Assembly: GCA_965223815.1 (NCBI GenBank)
Contig: OZ245019.1
Coordinates: forward strand, 3,410,001 to 3,474,000
DNA: 64,000 nucleotides
DNA from: HKST-UBA178 sp965223815
GTDB lineage: Bacteria > Pseudomonadota > Gammaproteobacteria > Chromatiales > Chromatiaceae
Direction of reading: 5' to 3'
Part shown: positions 45,168 to 54,003 of the stretch, piece after piece
Layout: every line of letters begins with the position of its first letter
Position numbering within the stretch: the first letter of the stretch is position 1
Program-made: the position numbers and the translations under genes
Notes under the pieces: model-generated
Seen by the model: only the letters and a program-made list of their open reading frames with translations
Databases searched by the model: none
What the model was told of the DNA's origin: nothing

Positions 45168-45451
45168 AACGTAAAACCGATAAAAAATACTAAATATAAC
45201 TTATTGTTTATAATTTATTTTTATAGGACTGTGTAGAAATTCCCGAGTGAGTCAATCGTATCCATTGCGCCGTTGAAAACAAGCGGGCAACCGACCATGG
45301 TAAAGCAGCGATACGGAAGAAAATCGCTTCAAGTCAATCCTTAGAGCACCCCGACTACACCGTATTCGTGTCAAGTTATTTCAATCGCGGAGCCCAGGCC
45401 GAGTAACAGCCCGGGCCGGCGATCAACGCCACTTCGATCTCGAAACCAGAG

Positions 45452-46915
45452 CTACCAGCTCAAGACCAGGTAACGCTGCATTGTGCCTTTACGCAATAAC
45501 AGTAAAACACGCCTGGCGCTACTGGACTTTTCAAACTCGCGTTTAAAAGCAGCTGCACTGGTGACCGGCTTTCTATTTACTTGAAGGATAATCTCACCCG
45601 GCTCTATTCCTGCCATAGCCGCAATGGAGCCAGACTCTACTTCAGTCACAACGACACCTTCACCTGCACTAGTGTTGAATTGTTCCGCCAATCGTGGGGT
45701 GAGCGTTTGCACAGTTATACCTAGCGGCCCTGCGCTCCGTGCTCCGTTATCGGCGACAAGATTTTCATCAGTGAGCTTACCTATGGTTACACTGACAACC
45801 TGCTGCTTACCACCTCGCAATACGGTAATCTCAGCAGTGCTACCTGGAGGCGTCAGTGAAACCTGATTACGGAACGCGCCTACATCCCTAACCTTTATCC
45901 CCTGATAGGCGGTGACCACGTCCCCCTGCTTCAAACCCGCTATTGCTGCGGGTGATTTCTCCTGTACCTGGGCAATCAGGATGCCTTGGTTCTCGCCAAT
46001 GCTAAACGACTCTGCAAGCCTCGGCGTCAGCGGCTGAATAACGATTCCTAGATATCCACGCGTGACCTCTCCCCTGTCGATCAGCTGATTGGCGATACCC
46101 TTTGCCAGATTTATGGGAATAGCGAATCCAACGCCCATATATCCGCCACTACGGGAAAAAATCGCGGTATTGATTCCAACGACTTCACCGTTGAGATTTA
46201 CTAGTGGACCTCCGGAATTACCTGGATTGATAGCCGCATCGGTTTGAATAAAGTCTTCGTAGTCGCTTATGCCCAGACTGGTGCGGCCCTTGGCGCTGAC
46301 TACACCAACAGTGAGCGTATTGCTAAGGCCAAAAGGGTTGCCAATGGCAACTACCCACTCACCAACCTCCAGATCCGATGAGTCACCAAGCGGCAATGCC
46401 GCTAGCCCCCCCGTTTCGATCTTCAATACTGCAATATCAGATTTCGGATCACCGCCAACAATCTCCGCTTCGAACTCACGGCCGTCCTGCAGCTTCACGC
46501 GAATCTTATCGGCATTCTGCACTACGTGATTGTTGGTGAGTATGTAGCTTCTTTCCGTTAACAAATTTGAATTCGTCGCAAAAATAAACCCGGAACCTTG
46601 CCCCTGAGTACGGTGTTCCGACCTGGGTGGCCGTTGCCCTGGGCTATTGGGAAAGGGATCACCGAAAAATCGCTTGAACATATCATCACCAAACGGCCAT
46701 TCCCTGCCAAAGGGATTCGGAAAACCGGAAACACTTCCACCGGAATTTCTGCCTTCCACTTGCACAAACACCACGGAGGGGGAGACTGCGCGTGCGACTG
46801 ATGCAAAGGCCTTACCGGTCTGGCGCAAATTTTCGATTCCCCCTACCTTCGCTTGAATAGGAGAAAAAACCGGTAAAATCATGAAAATGAAGAGAGCTAT
46901 CTGAATTCTTTTCAT
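45452..46915 (-). CDS. degP: Do/HtrA-family periplasmic serine protease
   Basis: 487 residues with a signal peptide (1-22). The trypsin-like domain has H130 in TNNHVV, D160 in KSDIAVL and S234 in GNSGGPL; two PDZ domains follow (about 265-355 and 390-480). This is the DegP/DegQ architecture for degrading or refolding damaged envelope proteins. I saw no sigma-E or sigma-32 promoter. The heat-shock operon lies downstream in the same direction. degQ or mucD are equal name choices. Confidence 0.93.
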   Translation of the reverse strand: MKRIQIALFIFMILPVFSPIQAKVGGIENLRQTGKAFASVARAVSPSVVFVQVEGRNSGGSVSGFPNPFGREWPFGDDMFKRFFGDPFPNSPGQRPPRSEHRTQGQGSGFIFATNSNLLTERSYILTNNHVVQNADKIRVKLQDGREFEAEIVGGDPKSDIAVLKIETGGLAALPLGDSSDLEVGEWVVAIGNPFGLSNTLTVGVVSAKGRTSLGISDYEDFIQTDAAINPGNSGGPLVNLNGEVVGINTAIFSRSGGYMGVGFAIPINLAKGIANQLIDRGEVTRGYLGIVIQPLTPRLAESFSIGENQGILIAQVQEKSPAAIAGLKQGDVVTAYQGIKVRDVGAFRNQVSLTPPGSTAEITVLRGGKQQVVSVTIGKLTDENLVADNGARSAGPLGITVQTLTPRLAEQFNTSAGEGVVVTEVESGSIAAMAGIEPGEIILQVNRKPVTSAAAFKREFEKSSSARRVLLLLRKGTMQRYLVLSW

Positions 46916-47240
46916 CTTGAAGACCTCACAAATATTTTATGGATTGTGCGAATACTTTTTCTTCCAAGAAAGCGCTATCGGATTATGACTGTGAGTAATA
47001 CTTCCAGCCGGGTTCCACATCCCCTCTAGCTGGGGACTGCAGAAATCTCTTTCAATACTTGTCTTGGGTTCTCCCGAGTCCTGCTCTCCAACTTCTGATC
47101 TCAGCCAGTCCGCCACCGATTCCCAGAGGCCCAGGACGACCTTGTTATCTGGCTGTTGCCACCAACATCGCAGAATAGTTATCGTTAGCGAAATACAACC
47201 GGATTACCAGGGTCATAAGAGAAAGAATTTCGTTGATATC
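46916..47240. other. intergenic region, no gene seen
   Basis: The spacer upstream of the protease gene holds no supported gene; the protease promoter must lie here. Confidence 0.45.
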
Positions 47241-47426
47241 CTAATCCCCTTTATCCCAGGGATAGAGTCGTGGGATCAGCATCGTGAGGAGTACAGCAAG
47301 ACCAATAGCTATGGCCGAGCCGTATACGAACATTGCCCAGGTAGACGGCTTGATAACTCCCAAAGCGATGATTAAAACAGCATGGATAGATCCAGATAGT
47401 GGGTAAAGGAGGCAACGAGCTTTCAC
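47241..47426 (-). CDS. small two-span membrane protein
   Basis: 61 residues with a GTG start overlapping the stop of the DUF2269 frame by 4 bases, which suggests coupling. Two hydrophobic segments (about 14-25 and 30-52) and a charged C-terminus make a membrane hairpin. No family is recognised. Because its upstream partner is frameshifted, its expression may now be reduced. Confidence 0.55.
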   Translation of the reverse strand: MKARCLLYPLSGSIHAVLIIALGVIKPSTWAMFVYGSAIAIGLAVLLTMLIPRLYPWDKGD

Positions 47427-47817
47427 CTCTCCCGCTCCAACTCCTCTGAAATCTTCCCGCTCTTAAGCGCATCCTGGGTGATACGCCGGAGTTTCAAGAA
47501 ATAGAGCCGGGTAACTGTATTGCCTTCTACGAACTCGACTAGGAACAGGCAGACCATACCCGCAAGCCAGGGTATCTCGATGAAATTCCAACCACCGTAA
47601 TACTGAACAGTGAACCAACTGCCGGATAAAAGCAGTAAAAGCGCTCCGGGGACAACCACGCCGTCGTAGAATACGACAATGTACTGAACAGCCTCTGAAA
47701 ACCGGACTATGTCCCGGTGTGCCTCGACCTCAGATCAGCCAGCCAGACTCCCACAAGCCCGGCACCCATGAGAACGGCACCCAGAACATGGAGATACTTC
47801 AAAATAGAATAATCCAT
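47423..47817 (-). pseudogene. DUF2269-like membrane protein broken by one frameshift
   Basis: From ATG 47817 the first frame reads MDYSILKYLHVLGAVLMGAG and on to LADLRS, the usual DUF2269 N-terminus, then stops at 47707. A second frame, open from about 47732, continues RFSEAVQYIVVFYDGVVVPG, then SWFTVQYYGGW, and ends at 47423, giving the rest of the same family. One base gained or lost near 47725-47735 explains it. It may be a real mutation or a sequencing error. Confidence 0.7.
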
Positions 47818-48017
47818 GGTTAACCCCGTTTTAACCAAGGATTGATTCATTTTTCTCAACCTGCCGGACACCTTCAAGCCGTCTCGAATGTTCATGCCCA
47901 TGAGCGTCAGATTGAACGCCCCTGCCAGCAATTCCACACCCTGCACGACGTAGAATTTTGTATCGAACGAAGTTGAAATAAATGGTGGGGAAGTTTGAAT
48001 CCTAGAATACTTGCAAT

Positions 48018-48047
48018 CCGAACGGACTGTTAAAACAGTCCGTTCGG
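48018..48047 (-). terminator. strong terminator hairpin after the beta-helix gene
   Basis: A perfect 14-bp stem CCGAACGGACTGTT / AACAGTCCGTTCGG with a two-base loop core, 25 bases after the stop of the beta-helix gene. Confidence 0.72.
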
Positions 48048-48071
48048 GTCATCCTACGAGCGGAGCTTCAA

Positions 48072-49367
48072 TCAAAGCTCCTCTACATTGGTATCTATAC
48101 CGTCGATTAGTGAGCCACGCACCTTTAGACTCCCCTGACCATCGACCTCTCCATCTGCATCCGCAAAGCTTTCGACCTTGAGGCTGTCTTTATCATTCTC
48201 TACCAAGATACTCCCCTTAACTACGACCTGAACTTCACCGTCGACAAACTGCTCAATCTGAATGCCGTTATCACCATTGTTATTGGCTCTGATGGCGCGT
48301 AGGTCAACGATGACATCTCCTGCATCCTCCTCAGAGGCCTTGATGGCTTCGTCACCATTGGATTGAGCATGTATATTTGTCAAACGAAGCCTTATATCAC
48401 CCTCACCTTTTTCATCGAAATCGAGGCCTTCGTCCAAATTCCCATTGACTACAACGTTCCTTACCAAGCCAACCAGGGAGCCGTCACCGGCTTCGTCGAT
48501 ATCAAACCCATCATCTAGGTCCAGTTCACCATCGTCGATACACTTTTCGTCTATTGGGTTCTCTATATCGAGGCCCTCGCAGTAACCACCATTCGTTATG
48601 AAGCGGGTATTGCGCACCGAAACGATGACGTTACCGCTGCCGTCTTCGTCGAGCTCAGCCCCGTCTGCACCGACGCCGACGAATGTTGAGTTAGTAGCAT
48701 TCAGGAAAATATCCCCCTCATCCCGCTCGTCAATCCGCAGACCATCCGCATCAAACACGCCGTAACCGACATTCTCTATGACGACGTTCCTTAGCATAGC
48801 GTAAACCGATGCATCCGAACCCTTGCCTCCACTGTCACCCCCTGAACCGCATTCGTCACCCCCATCGCAATCTGAGACATGAACACCGTGGTAACCCACG
48901 TCCGATACGGTGACATGCGTCAGATTCAGATGAACGGTATCGGACCGTTGTTCACCGGTACCCAAAACGTCCACAAAAATCCCCTTGCCCCGGCCCAAGC
49001 TAGGCGTATGGACGCTAAAGCCACCGATACCGACAAAGTTCATGTTCTTTATAGAGAGGTCGGCCCCTTTGGTAATCGCGAGCAAAGTAAAATCATCACT
49101 GCCCCTGACAGTTGACCCTCCGCCAATAATCTTGAGCGGTTTAGTGCCGGTGTAGCTGAGGGTCTCATGGATCCAGATAGAAGCCACCGAAGGTTTGACA
49201 ATAATCTTGTTGGCGCCACTCTGGAGTGCATGGCGCAGAGAGCCAGGCCCACTGTTGTCGCCATTTGTGACCCTGGCTACCGAGTTTGCCATAGATGCAG
49301 TAGAGACCAGAGTTAATCCCAGTAGAGCAACCGCAAGCTTCAGGGTGGTCAGGCAGTTTTTGTACAT
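48072..49367 (-). CDS. exported acidic right-handed beta-helix protein
   Basis: 431 residues from ATG 49367 (GAGAGG upstream), with a signal peptide (1-27, ending STASMA). The mature part starts with ARVTNGDNSGPGSLRHAL, common in exported parallel beta-helix proteins, and continues as about 12 coils of roughly 22-30 residues of the form V-VxN-R-xxNG-xGIxxxE. It is very rich in Asp/Glu, and the acidic loops could bind Ca2+. No pectate lyase catalytic residues could be identified. Probably a surface or secreted binding protein. Confidence 0.7.
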   Translation of the reverse strand: MYKNCLTTLKLAVALLGLTLVSTASMANSVARVTNGDNSGPGSLRHALQSGANKIIVKPSVASIWIHETLSYTGTKPLKIIGGGSTVRGSDDFTLLAITKGADLSIKNMNFVGIGGFSVHTPSLGRGKGIFVDVLGTGEQRSDTVHLNLTHVTVSDVGYHGVHVSDCDGGDECGSGGDSGGKGSDASVYAMLRNVVIENVGYGVFDADGLRIDERDEGDIFLNATNSTFVGVGADGAELDEDGSGNVIVSVRNTRFITNGGYCEGLDIENPIDEKCIDDGELDLDDGFDIDEAGDGSLVGLVRNVVVNGNLDEGLDFDEKGEGDIRLRLTNIHAQSNGDEAIKASEEDAGDVIVDLRAIRANNNGDNGIQIEQFVDGEVQVVVKGSILVENDKDSLKVESFADADGEVDGQGSLKVRGSLIDGIDTNVEEL

Positions 49368-49731
49368 TGTTTTTAGACCTCTCTCGATACGATTTGTATT
49401 TCCCAAAAAATACCGCTGCAGTATCGCCACAAACTGTGAAGGCTTTATTACAGCTTGAGATCGGTCAAACGTTACACCAAGTCCTTTGGAGTGGAGGGAT
49501 AGTCGCGGGATAATGTACTTCTTGAAAAAAGTCCTTGTTTGCGCTGCCCTTGCAATACTGCTGATGGCAAAGGGATTCAGCGCTCTAGATTGTAATCACT
49601 GATCGGAAAAAACGGCTACCTGCAATGCAGATAGCCGCTATGCCCTACCGGGCGTTTCGCTTGCTCCAAGCAAGCGGATAAATCAATCCATGTTTTCCTG
49701 TACAAGAAAAATTCGCCGTTACCGGATCTTA
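49368..49731. other. intergenic region with a possible tiny exported peptide and a hairpin
   Basis: It contains the 29-codon frame at 49514-49603, listed separately, and a perfect 8-bp hairpin CGCTTGCT / AGCAAGCG (49658-49665 and 49669-49676) downstream of the protease gene. Nothing else is supported. Confidence 0.4.
49514..49603 (+). CDS. possible 29-residue exported peptide
   Basis: MYFLKKVLVCAALAILLMAK continues with GFSALDCNH. It is almost entirely a signal peptide, with a short end carrying one cysteine. There is no strong ribosome site (GGAGG is about 20 bases upstream). It may be a leader or a chance frame. Confidence 0.3.
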
Positions 49732-50580
49732 CTATTGTGAAATACCCTGTTGCAGCACACCCCAAATGAAATCAAGGGCTGCTGGAGTATCGACTCTCAC
49801 ACTGGCGACGAACCCTCTCGATGTGGGATTCCCCCAACTGGTTATCCCAAGAATAGTATTATCGCCAGGGAGAAACTTCGGGGATCCGGAATCGCCCTGA
49901 TCACTGTTTCCCGTACTTCCTGCGTTGAGGTTCTGATGCTGGCGCAGAAAATCCTGAGTCAGAGCAAGCAGTCTGGAAGTCGACACTCTGCGAATTCCGT
50001 CGGGAGGATAGTATCCCGGGGGACCCTTAATAAAAGGCACGACACCGTAGCCGACGTTTACAATCTGCAACTTTCGCTTTTCCTTTTCACTGAGTAGATC
50101 GTCAAGAAAGCCTTCATATGGCAACGATGCAGGTGCGATATGGGGTACTTGCAGACGGAGTTCTACAATCGCCAGGTCGTTCACAAGCGCGTTTCCCTTG
50201 CCTGGACTGTTGCCGGGTGAAGTCCATTGACCGGTGGGATAATCCGGATGCATAACATAATCGACTACAGGAATCGTCAATTCTTTTATCGGCGCGGCAA
50301 AGTTTGAGAAAGATACGCCAATATAGGGTTTCTCTACAGTGCTGATCCAGTCGATGCAGTGGGCCGCGGTCAGGAAATGAGACTCGGAAATTAACACGCC
50401 GGAGCAAAAAGTAGATACATCATCGCCGACCAGTTGAGGGTCTATCGCTTCGTCAAATATAATTAACACGCCTACATTTGCGTATTCGTTGGTAATATCA
50501 GGCTCTCCGACACCCGCACTTGCAAATTCCATCGTACTAATAGCGAATAGCAATAGAGTGACTAGCGTACTTTTTCGCAT
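49732..50580 (-). CDS. trypsin-like (S1) exported serine protease
   Basis: 282 residues from ATG 50580; ATG 50586 is only 1 base after GGAG, while 50580 has 7-base spacing. The signal peptide (1-22) is followed by an S1 domain with an intact triad: H74 in LTAAHCID, D135 in NDLAIVEL and S231 in GDSGSP. The residue before the GDSG block is Gln-rich, so the primary specificity is not certain. It is probably secreted or periplasmic. No inhibitor gene is seen nearby. Confidence 0.9.
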   Translation of the reverse strand: MRKSTLVTLLLFAISTMEFASAGVGEPDITNEYANVGVLIIFDEAIDPQLVGDDVSTFCSGVLISESHFLTAAHCIDWISTVEKPYIGVSFSNFAAPIKELTIPVVDYVMHPDYPTGQWTSPGNSPGKGNALVNDLAIVELRLQVPHIAPASLPYEGFLDDLLSEKEKRKLQIVNVGYGVVPFIKGPPGYYPPDGIRRVSTSRLLALTQDFLRQHQNLNAGSTGNSDQGDSGSPKFLPGDNTILGITSWGNPTSRGFVASVRVDTPAALDFIWGVLQQGISQ

Positions 50581-51267
50581 AAACATTCTCCTGACTGGTT
50601 AATAAGTCGTCTAATGATTACCCGCGTTTGCAGATCAAAACGCAAAAGCGCGAACAGGCCGGTTTTTTCGACAAATTCGCACCCCACCGGGGGTCGAGTC
50701 ACCACTATTGGAATGGGCCCATCCACGCACCCTATATTCTGGTCGCACTCTCAAGTCCGATTCGCACTGAAACGAGGCAGCCGTTGTTGTAACGATCGCT
50801 TATTACGGCTCTGGTAAATCCGGAATCGTTGTTGAGATACTTCGCGACCCATCATCGTCAAGTACGCAACAAACCGAATAGCTTACAGCCACTGGCTAAC
50901 TACCGTCATCAACACTAAACAATAAAGCCATGGGTCCCGATACACGATAGGTAGAGGCTACTAAGCCAAGTCACAGCTGTTGTTCTTGACAGCATATAAC
51001 AGGGATGCAAATAACAAGCCTTGTAAGCGAATAACTTACTCACCAGAAAAAGATACTTGACGAATTCAACAAAGTTGGCCGCAAAAAATCGATGGCAAGT
51101 CATGAAGTTGAGGAGGGAATATGCTTCAAAACATAAAGCTTAACAATTCTGAAATATCCTTTTCACAAAATCCTATTTTTTCCCCTCTAGCTAGACTTTG
51201 AGAAAACTGTAAATTAACCTGACACTGACTGTGTGAATAAATTTATCACCCTGTTTTTTACAGTCCA
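50581..51267. other. AT-rich intergenic region with one possible micro-ORF
   Basis: This long spacer is notably AT-rich after about 50900. The only candidate is the 26-codon frame at 51121-51201 with a strong ribosome site. No RNA gene or terminator could be assigned. Confidence 0.45.
51121..51201 (+). CDS. possible 26-residue peptide with strong ribosome site
   Basis: GAGGAGGG lies 4 bases before ATG 51121, one of the best ribosome sites in the window. The frame encodes MLQNIKLNNSEISFSQNPIF and then SPLARL. No signal peptide, no known family. It points at the converging dehalogenase gene. Confidence 0.35.
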   Translation: MLQNIKLNNSEISFSQNPIFSPLARL

Positions 51268-51951
51268 TCAACGCCCGACCCAGCCTCCGCAGAGAGGAAA
51301 TACCTGCCCGACAAAGCAATCGGCCGCGTCAGAACAGAGATAGGCGGCGAACTGCGCATCCTCATCGGCGGAAACAAGTCGACCCAGGGGTACCTCCCGC
51401 TTTAGCCGTTCCTGAAAGCGGGGATTAATCTGGACTTCGGGAGGAAAGTAAGTGGGATTGTCGACAAAGTTCTGGGCAATGGCATTCACCTGGATATTGT
51501 GATGCGCTAGTTCTACGCCAACGGCCTGCACATAGGCAAGCTGAGCCCCCCTTGCGGCACTGTAAGTCGAAGCACGTTTCATACCCCGGAGCGCGGAAGC
51601 GCTTCCCATGACTAGAATTTTTCCACGGCCACGCTCAATCATCTGCGGCAGCAGCGCCCGCACCAGTCGGGGCAAGGGATCAACCAGAGCGGAAAAGGTA
51701 TGCTTCCACTCCTCATCGGACGCATCGAAAGCTTGCGAACTCGGGGCCGGGATCGCCAGATTTGCTACCAACGCATCTACCTCCCCGCTCGCATCAACCA
51801 GTTGCGCTGGGCTCTCGGGTGCGAGCAAGGAATCCCTGCTTTCGATTACATCCGCGCCCTGCGCCCTGAATACCCGGCATAAAACCGGTCCCATGAAAAC
51901 ATCAGCGTGGGTAATAAGGACACGCCTGTTTTTGAGTTTAAGATCGAGCAT
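51268..51951 (-). CDS. halohydrin dehalogenase-like SDR-fold protein
   Basis: 227 residues from ATG 51951 (GGGAGA 6 bases upstream). The fold is SDR-like, but the NAD motif TGxxxGxG is absent and the catalytic Lys is Arg. Instead both halohydrin dehalogenase signatures fit exactly: T14-x4-F19-x-G21 (halide pocket) and S117-x12-Y130-x3-R134 (catalytic triad). Further like HheC are the QNFVDNPTYFP and GQVFPLCGGW segments. These enzymes turn vicinal halohydrins into epoxides and also open epoxides with anions. No cofactor is needed. A DMT-type permease gene lies upstream. Confidence 0.83.
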   Translation of the reverse strand: MLDLKLKNRRVLITHADVFMGPVLCRVFRAQGADVIESRDSLLAPESPAQLVDASGEVDALVANLAIPAPSSQAFDASDEEWKHTFSALVDPLPRLVRALLPQMIERGRGKILVMGSASALRGMKRASTYSAARGAQLAYVQAVGVELAHHNIQVNAIAQNFVDNPTYFPPEVQINPRFQERLKREVPLGRLVSADEDAQFAAYLCSDAADCFVGQVFPLCGGWVGR

Positions 51952-52225
51952 AGGTTCTCCCATTATCGAATAAACAAGTCAAAAAGAATTCTTTGAGTAT
52001 TTTGTTTACGGCCACCCCGCGTAGTAAAAGGGCATAATTACGGAGAGGAGACGTCCAGGAAGGGGATACACCTGTTACCTTATTTTCGCTTCATCCGCGC
52101 AGTACAGCCCAATTATTGCGAGTACCCCGTGGGTTCACTATCGAGTAAATGTACATGCGTTTCACCGACGACGATCAAGTTGGGTACTCACTCAATCCAA
52201 CAATAAAACTTGGACTGTGATTTGA

Positions 52226-53119
52226 TTACCTTCGAGATGCTTTTTCAACGCGCTGGGATAGTACTATTGCAACCCCACCCAGTGTTGCAGCTGAGGACAA
52301 AAATAATCGCCAGGTTATTGGCTCGGACAATAATACAACCCCGCCAATGGCAGCAATGGCCGGTACAGAAAGTTGGACTGTTGCCGCACGTGTCGCCGTG
52401 AGACCGGGAAGCGCTGCATACCATACAGCATAGCCGAGACCAGAGGTTATGGCACCTGAAGTGGCTGCCAAGAGAATACCCATAAACGTAGCCTGCAACT
52501 CGCTAACGAAAAAGAGGCTGATAACAACGATTAATGGTACTGAGTAGATGAAATTAGCCGCCGTAGCTTTCAAGGGATCTGCCACCCCCCTACCTAACAG
52601 CGAATACCCTCCCCAAGCGATTCCGGCAGTGGCCATCAATAGTGCCCCGATGGGATCGGGTGCAGTCAGCCCAGGCGAAACCAGATATAAGAGTCCCAAA
52701 ATCGCTAACGAGAGACCGATCCAAGATAACAGCGGAAACCGCTCACCCCCGCTCAAGGCAAAGAGAAACATTGTCAGCTGCACCGCACCGAACAGAATCA
52801 GCGCACCCGTACCCGCATCGAGAGAAAGATAGGCGAGCGAAAAACATGCCATGTAGGTGAATAGCGTTGCAACGGAAAGCCAATTCACCGGTGATCGCTC
52901 CTGGGTCCTCCAGCGTGGTAACACCATGATGGCCAGCAAAAGTGCACCGGAAACCACCCTGACACCAGTAAAGCTCACCGCATCAATCAATTCTTCTCCC
53001 AAAGCAAGCCGACACAGCAGAGAATTGGCAGCAAAAGCCAACATCGCGATTCCCGTCAATAGGAGGGTTCTTGCTTTACTCGATTTGTAGTCGCTACTTA
53101 AGATGCGCCGCTCCCTCAA
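52226..53119 (-). CDS. EamA/DMT-family permease
   Basis: 297 residues with ten membrane segments in two EamA repeats (about 20-145 and 155-285). SFTGVRVVSGALLLAIM and LSVPAIAAIGGVVLLSEPITW are typical half-ends. The start is TTG at 53119 with a GGTGG-like site. DMT permeases export amino acids, metabolites or drugs; the substrate is unknown. It begins about 230 bases from repeat arm A. Confidence 0.88.
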   Translation of the reverse strand: MRERRILSSDYKSSKARTLLLTGIAMLAFAANSLLCRLALGEELIDAVSFTGVRVVSGALLLAIMVLPRWRTQERSPVNWLSVATLFTYMACFSLAYLSLDAGTGALILFGAVQLTMFLFALSGGERFPLLSWIGLSLAILGLLYLVSPGLTAPDPIGALLMATAGIAWGGYSLLGRGVADPLKATAANFIYSVPLIVVISLFFVSELQATFMGILLAATSGAITSGLGYAVWYAALPGLTATRAATVQLSVPAIAAIGGVVLLSEPITWRLFLSSAATLGGVAIVLSQRVEKASRR

Positions 53120-53495
53120 AAAATATCCACCCGACTACCCTTATGCAGACAAACCACATCATACGCTTCTACTCGAAAAGCTTGGTACTCATTCAGGGAA
53201 CTGCTGCGAATGGGCAACCCATTGACTTCTAGGATTTCAGCCGATGCCCCGGTGTATTGTGAACGACTGCGAGAGAACGCCGGACAGCAGCCCGGCAATT
53301 TGGCATGCAGGCAGTAAACTGGTGAAAAAACTCTCAGATGAATACAAGAGATGTAACGCCCCATTATATAGTCGATGAATCGATACGCAGCTTTCAACGT
53401 ATCGTTAATTTCCATCCCAAATATAAATACTCTCCACTGAAAGACTCTGATCATAACTTGCTGATTAATCGCAATATAAAGGGGATAATGGAAAG

Positions 53496-53512
53496 TTGGC
53501 ACGGCATCTGCA
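53496..53512 (+). promoter_or_regulatory. sigma-54-type promoter, copy in arm A
   Basis: TTGGCACG (53496-53503), N4, CTGCA (53508-53512), as for the other two family copies. A CGATACG / CGTATCG inverted repeat (53381-53387 and 53398-53404) lies about 100 bases upstream, the usual distance for an enhancer-binding activator. Confidence 0.75.
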
Positions 53513-53560
53513 CTATCTCCTTTCAAGTACGAACTAAATCAACTTAACAGGAGACACACC

Positions 53561-53842
53561 ATGAAAAAGACGACTTACACCGCAGCCATTATTTCTATCG
53601 CTCTGTTTTCAAGCGCCAGTTTTGCGGGCTTCGATAACGACAGCGATGTCCTGACAGGGGGCGCCAGGGTTGTTGCCACACCGGCCGAACCTTATGTTAC
53701 GCCGGAATCCGGTCCGAACGGTACCGAGACCGACGTACTCTCCAATCTGGATGAAATCCGCACCGATGGTCGAGTAAGCCCGTATGAGCGTGTCGGTGGC
53801 GATCGCGACAACAGTGACGATTTGATCGACAAGATTTCATAA
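53561..53842 (+). CDS. small exported acidic protein, family copy 2
   Basis: 93 residues. The signal peptide is MKKTTYTAAIISIALFSSAS plus FA; the mature part is GFDNDSDVLTGG..., with PESGPNGTETDVLSNLDE and the end DNSDDLIDKIS. It differs from copy 3 at one residue (Ile versus Val in the DE-RTD segment) and from copy 1 at about a fifth of positions. AGGAG lies before the ATG. Acidic, no cysteine. Its inverted-repeat arrangement and sigma-54-type promoter suggest that more than one dose of this protein is useful. Function unknown. Confidence 0.82.
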   Translation: MKKTTYTAAIISIALFSSASFAGFDNDSDVLTGGARVVATPAEPYVTPESGPNGTETDVLSNLDEIRTDGRVSPYERVGGDRDNSDDLIDKIS

Positions 53843-53861
53843 AGGCTGCAGTTCTGTTGGG

Positions 53862-53889
53862 AGGGTCAGTGGCGAGAGCTGCTGGCCCT
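53862..53889 (+). terminator. terminator of family copy 2
   Basis: AGGGTCAG ... CTGGCCCT forms an interrupted stem, with one U-G pair and a GC/GC inner stem around GAGA, followed by TT. It is repeated exactly in arm B. Confidence 0.62.
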
Positions 53890-54003
53890 TTCTCTGGTCT
53901 GGTCCGAACCCGGTAAGCGCAACTGATATCCAGCCATTAACCGATATTCCGTCGCACCCCCACGATTCCGCAACATCGCCAACCCGCACGCTACCGCTAT
54001 GCT

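Larger units (their letters stand above)
53352..53891 (+). repeat. 540-bp inverted duplication, arm A
   Basis: Arm A (53352-53891) is over 90% identical by eye to the reverse complement of 56004-56543, with the same length. Each arm carries a promoter side, a sigma-54-type promoter, the small exported protein and its terminator. The coding part is more conserved than the upstream part. The arms face each other around 2.1 kb that includes the pore-forming-protein candidate. Confidence 0.85.

Noticed and set aside
53116..53526. Leftward frame starting MKGDSADAVPTFHY opposite the promoter side of arm A, mirrored at 56369-56629 in arm B.
   Set aside because: It exists twice only because the arms are duplicates. 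The differences between the copies change many residues, unlike the true coding part, and it overlaps the sigma-54-type promoter.
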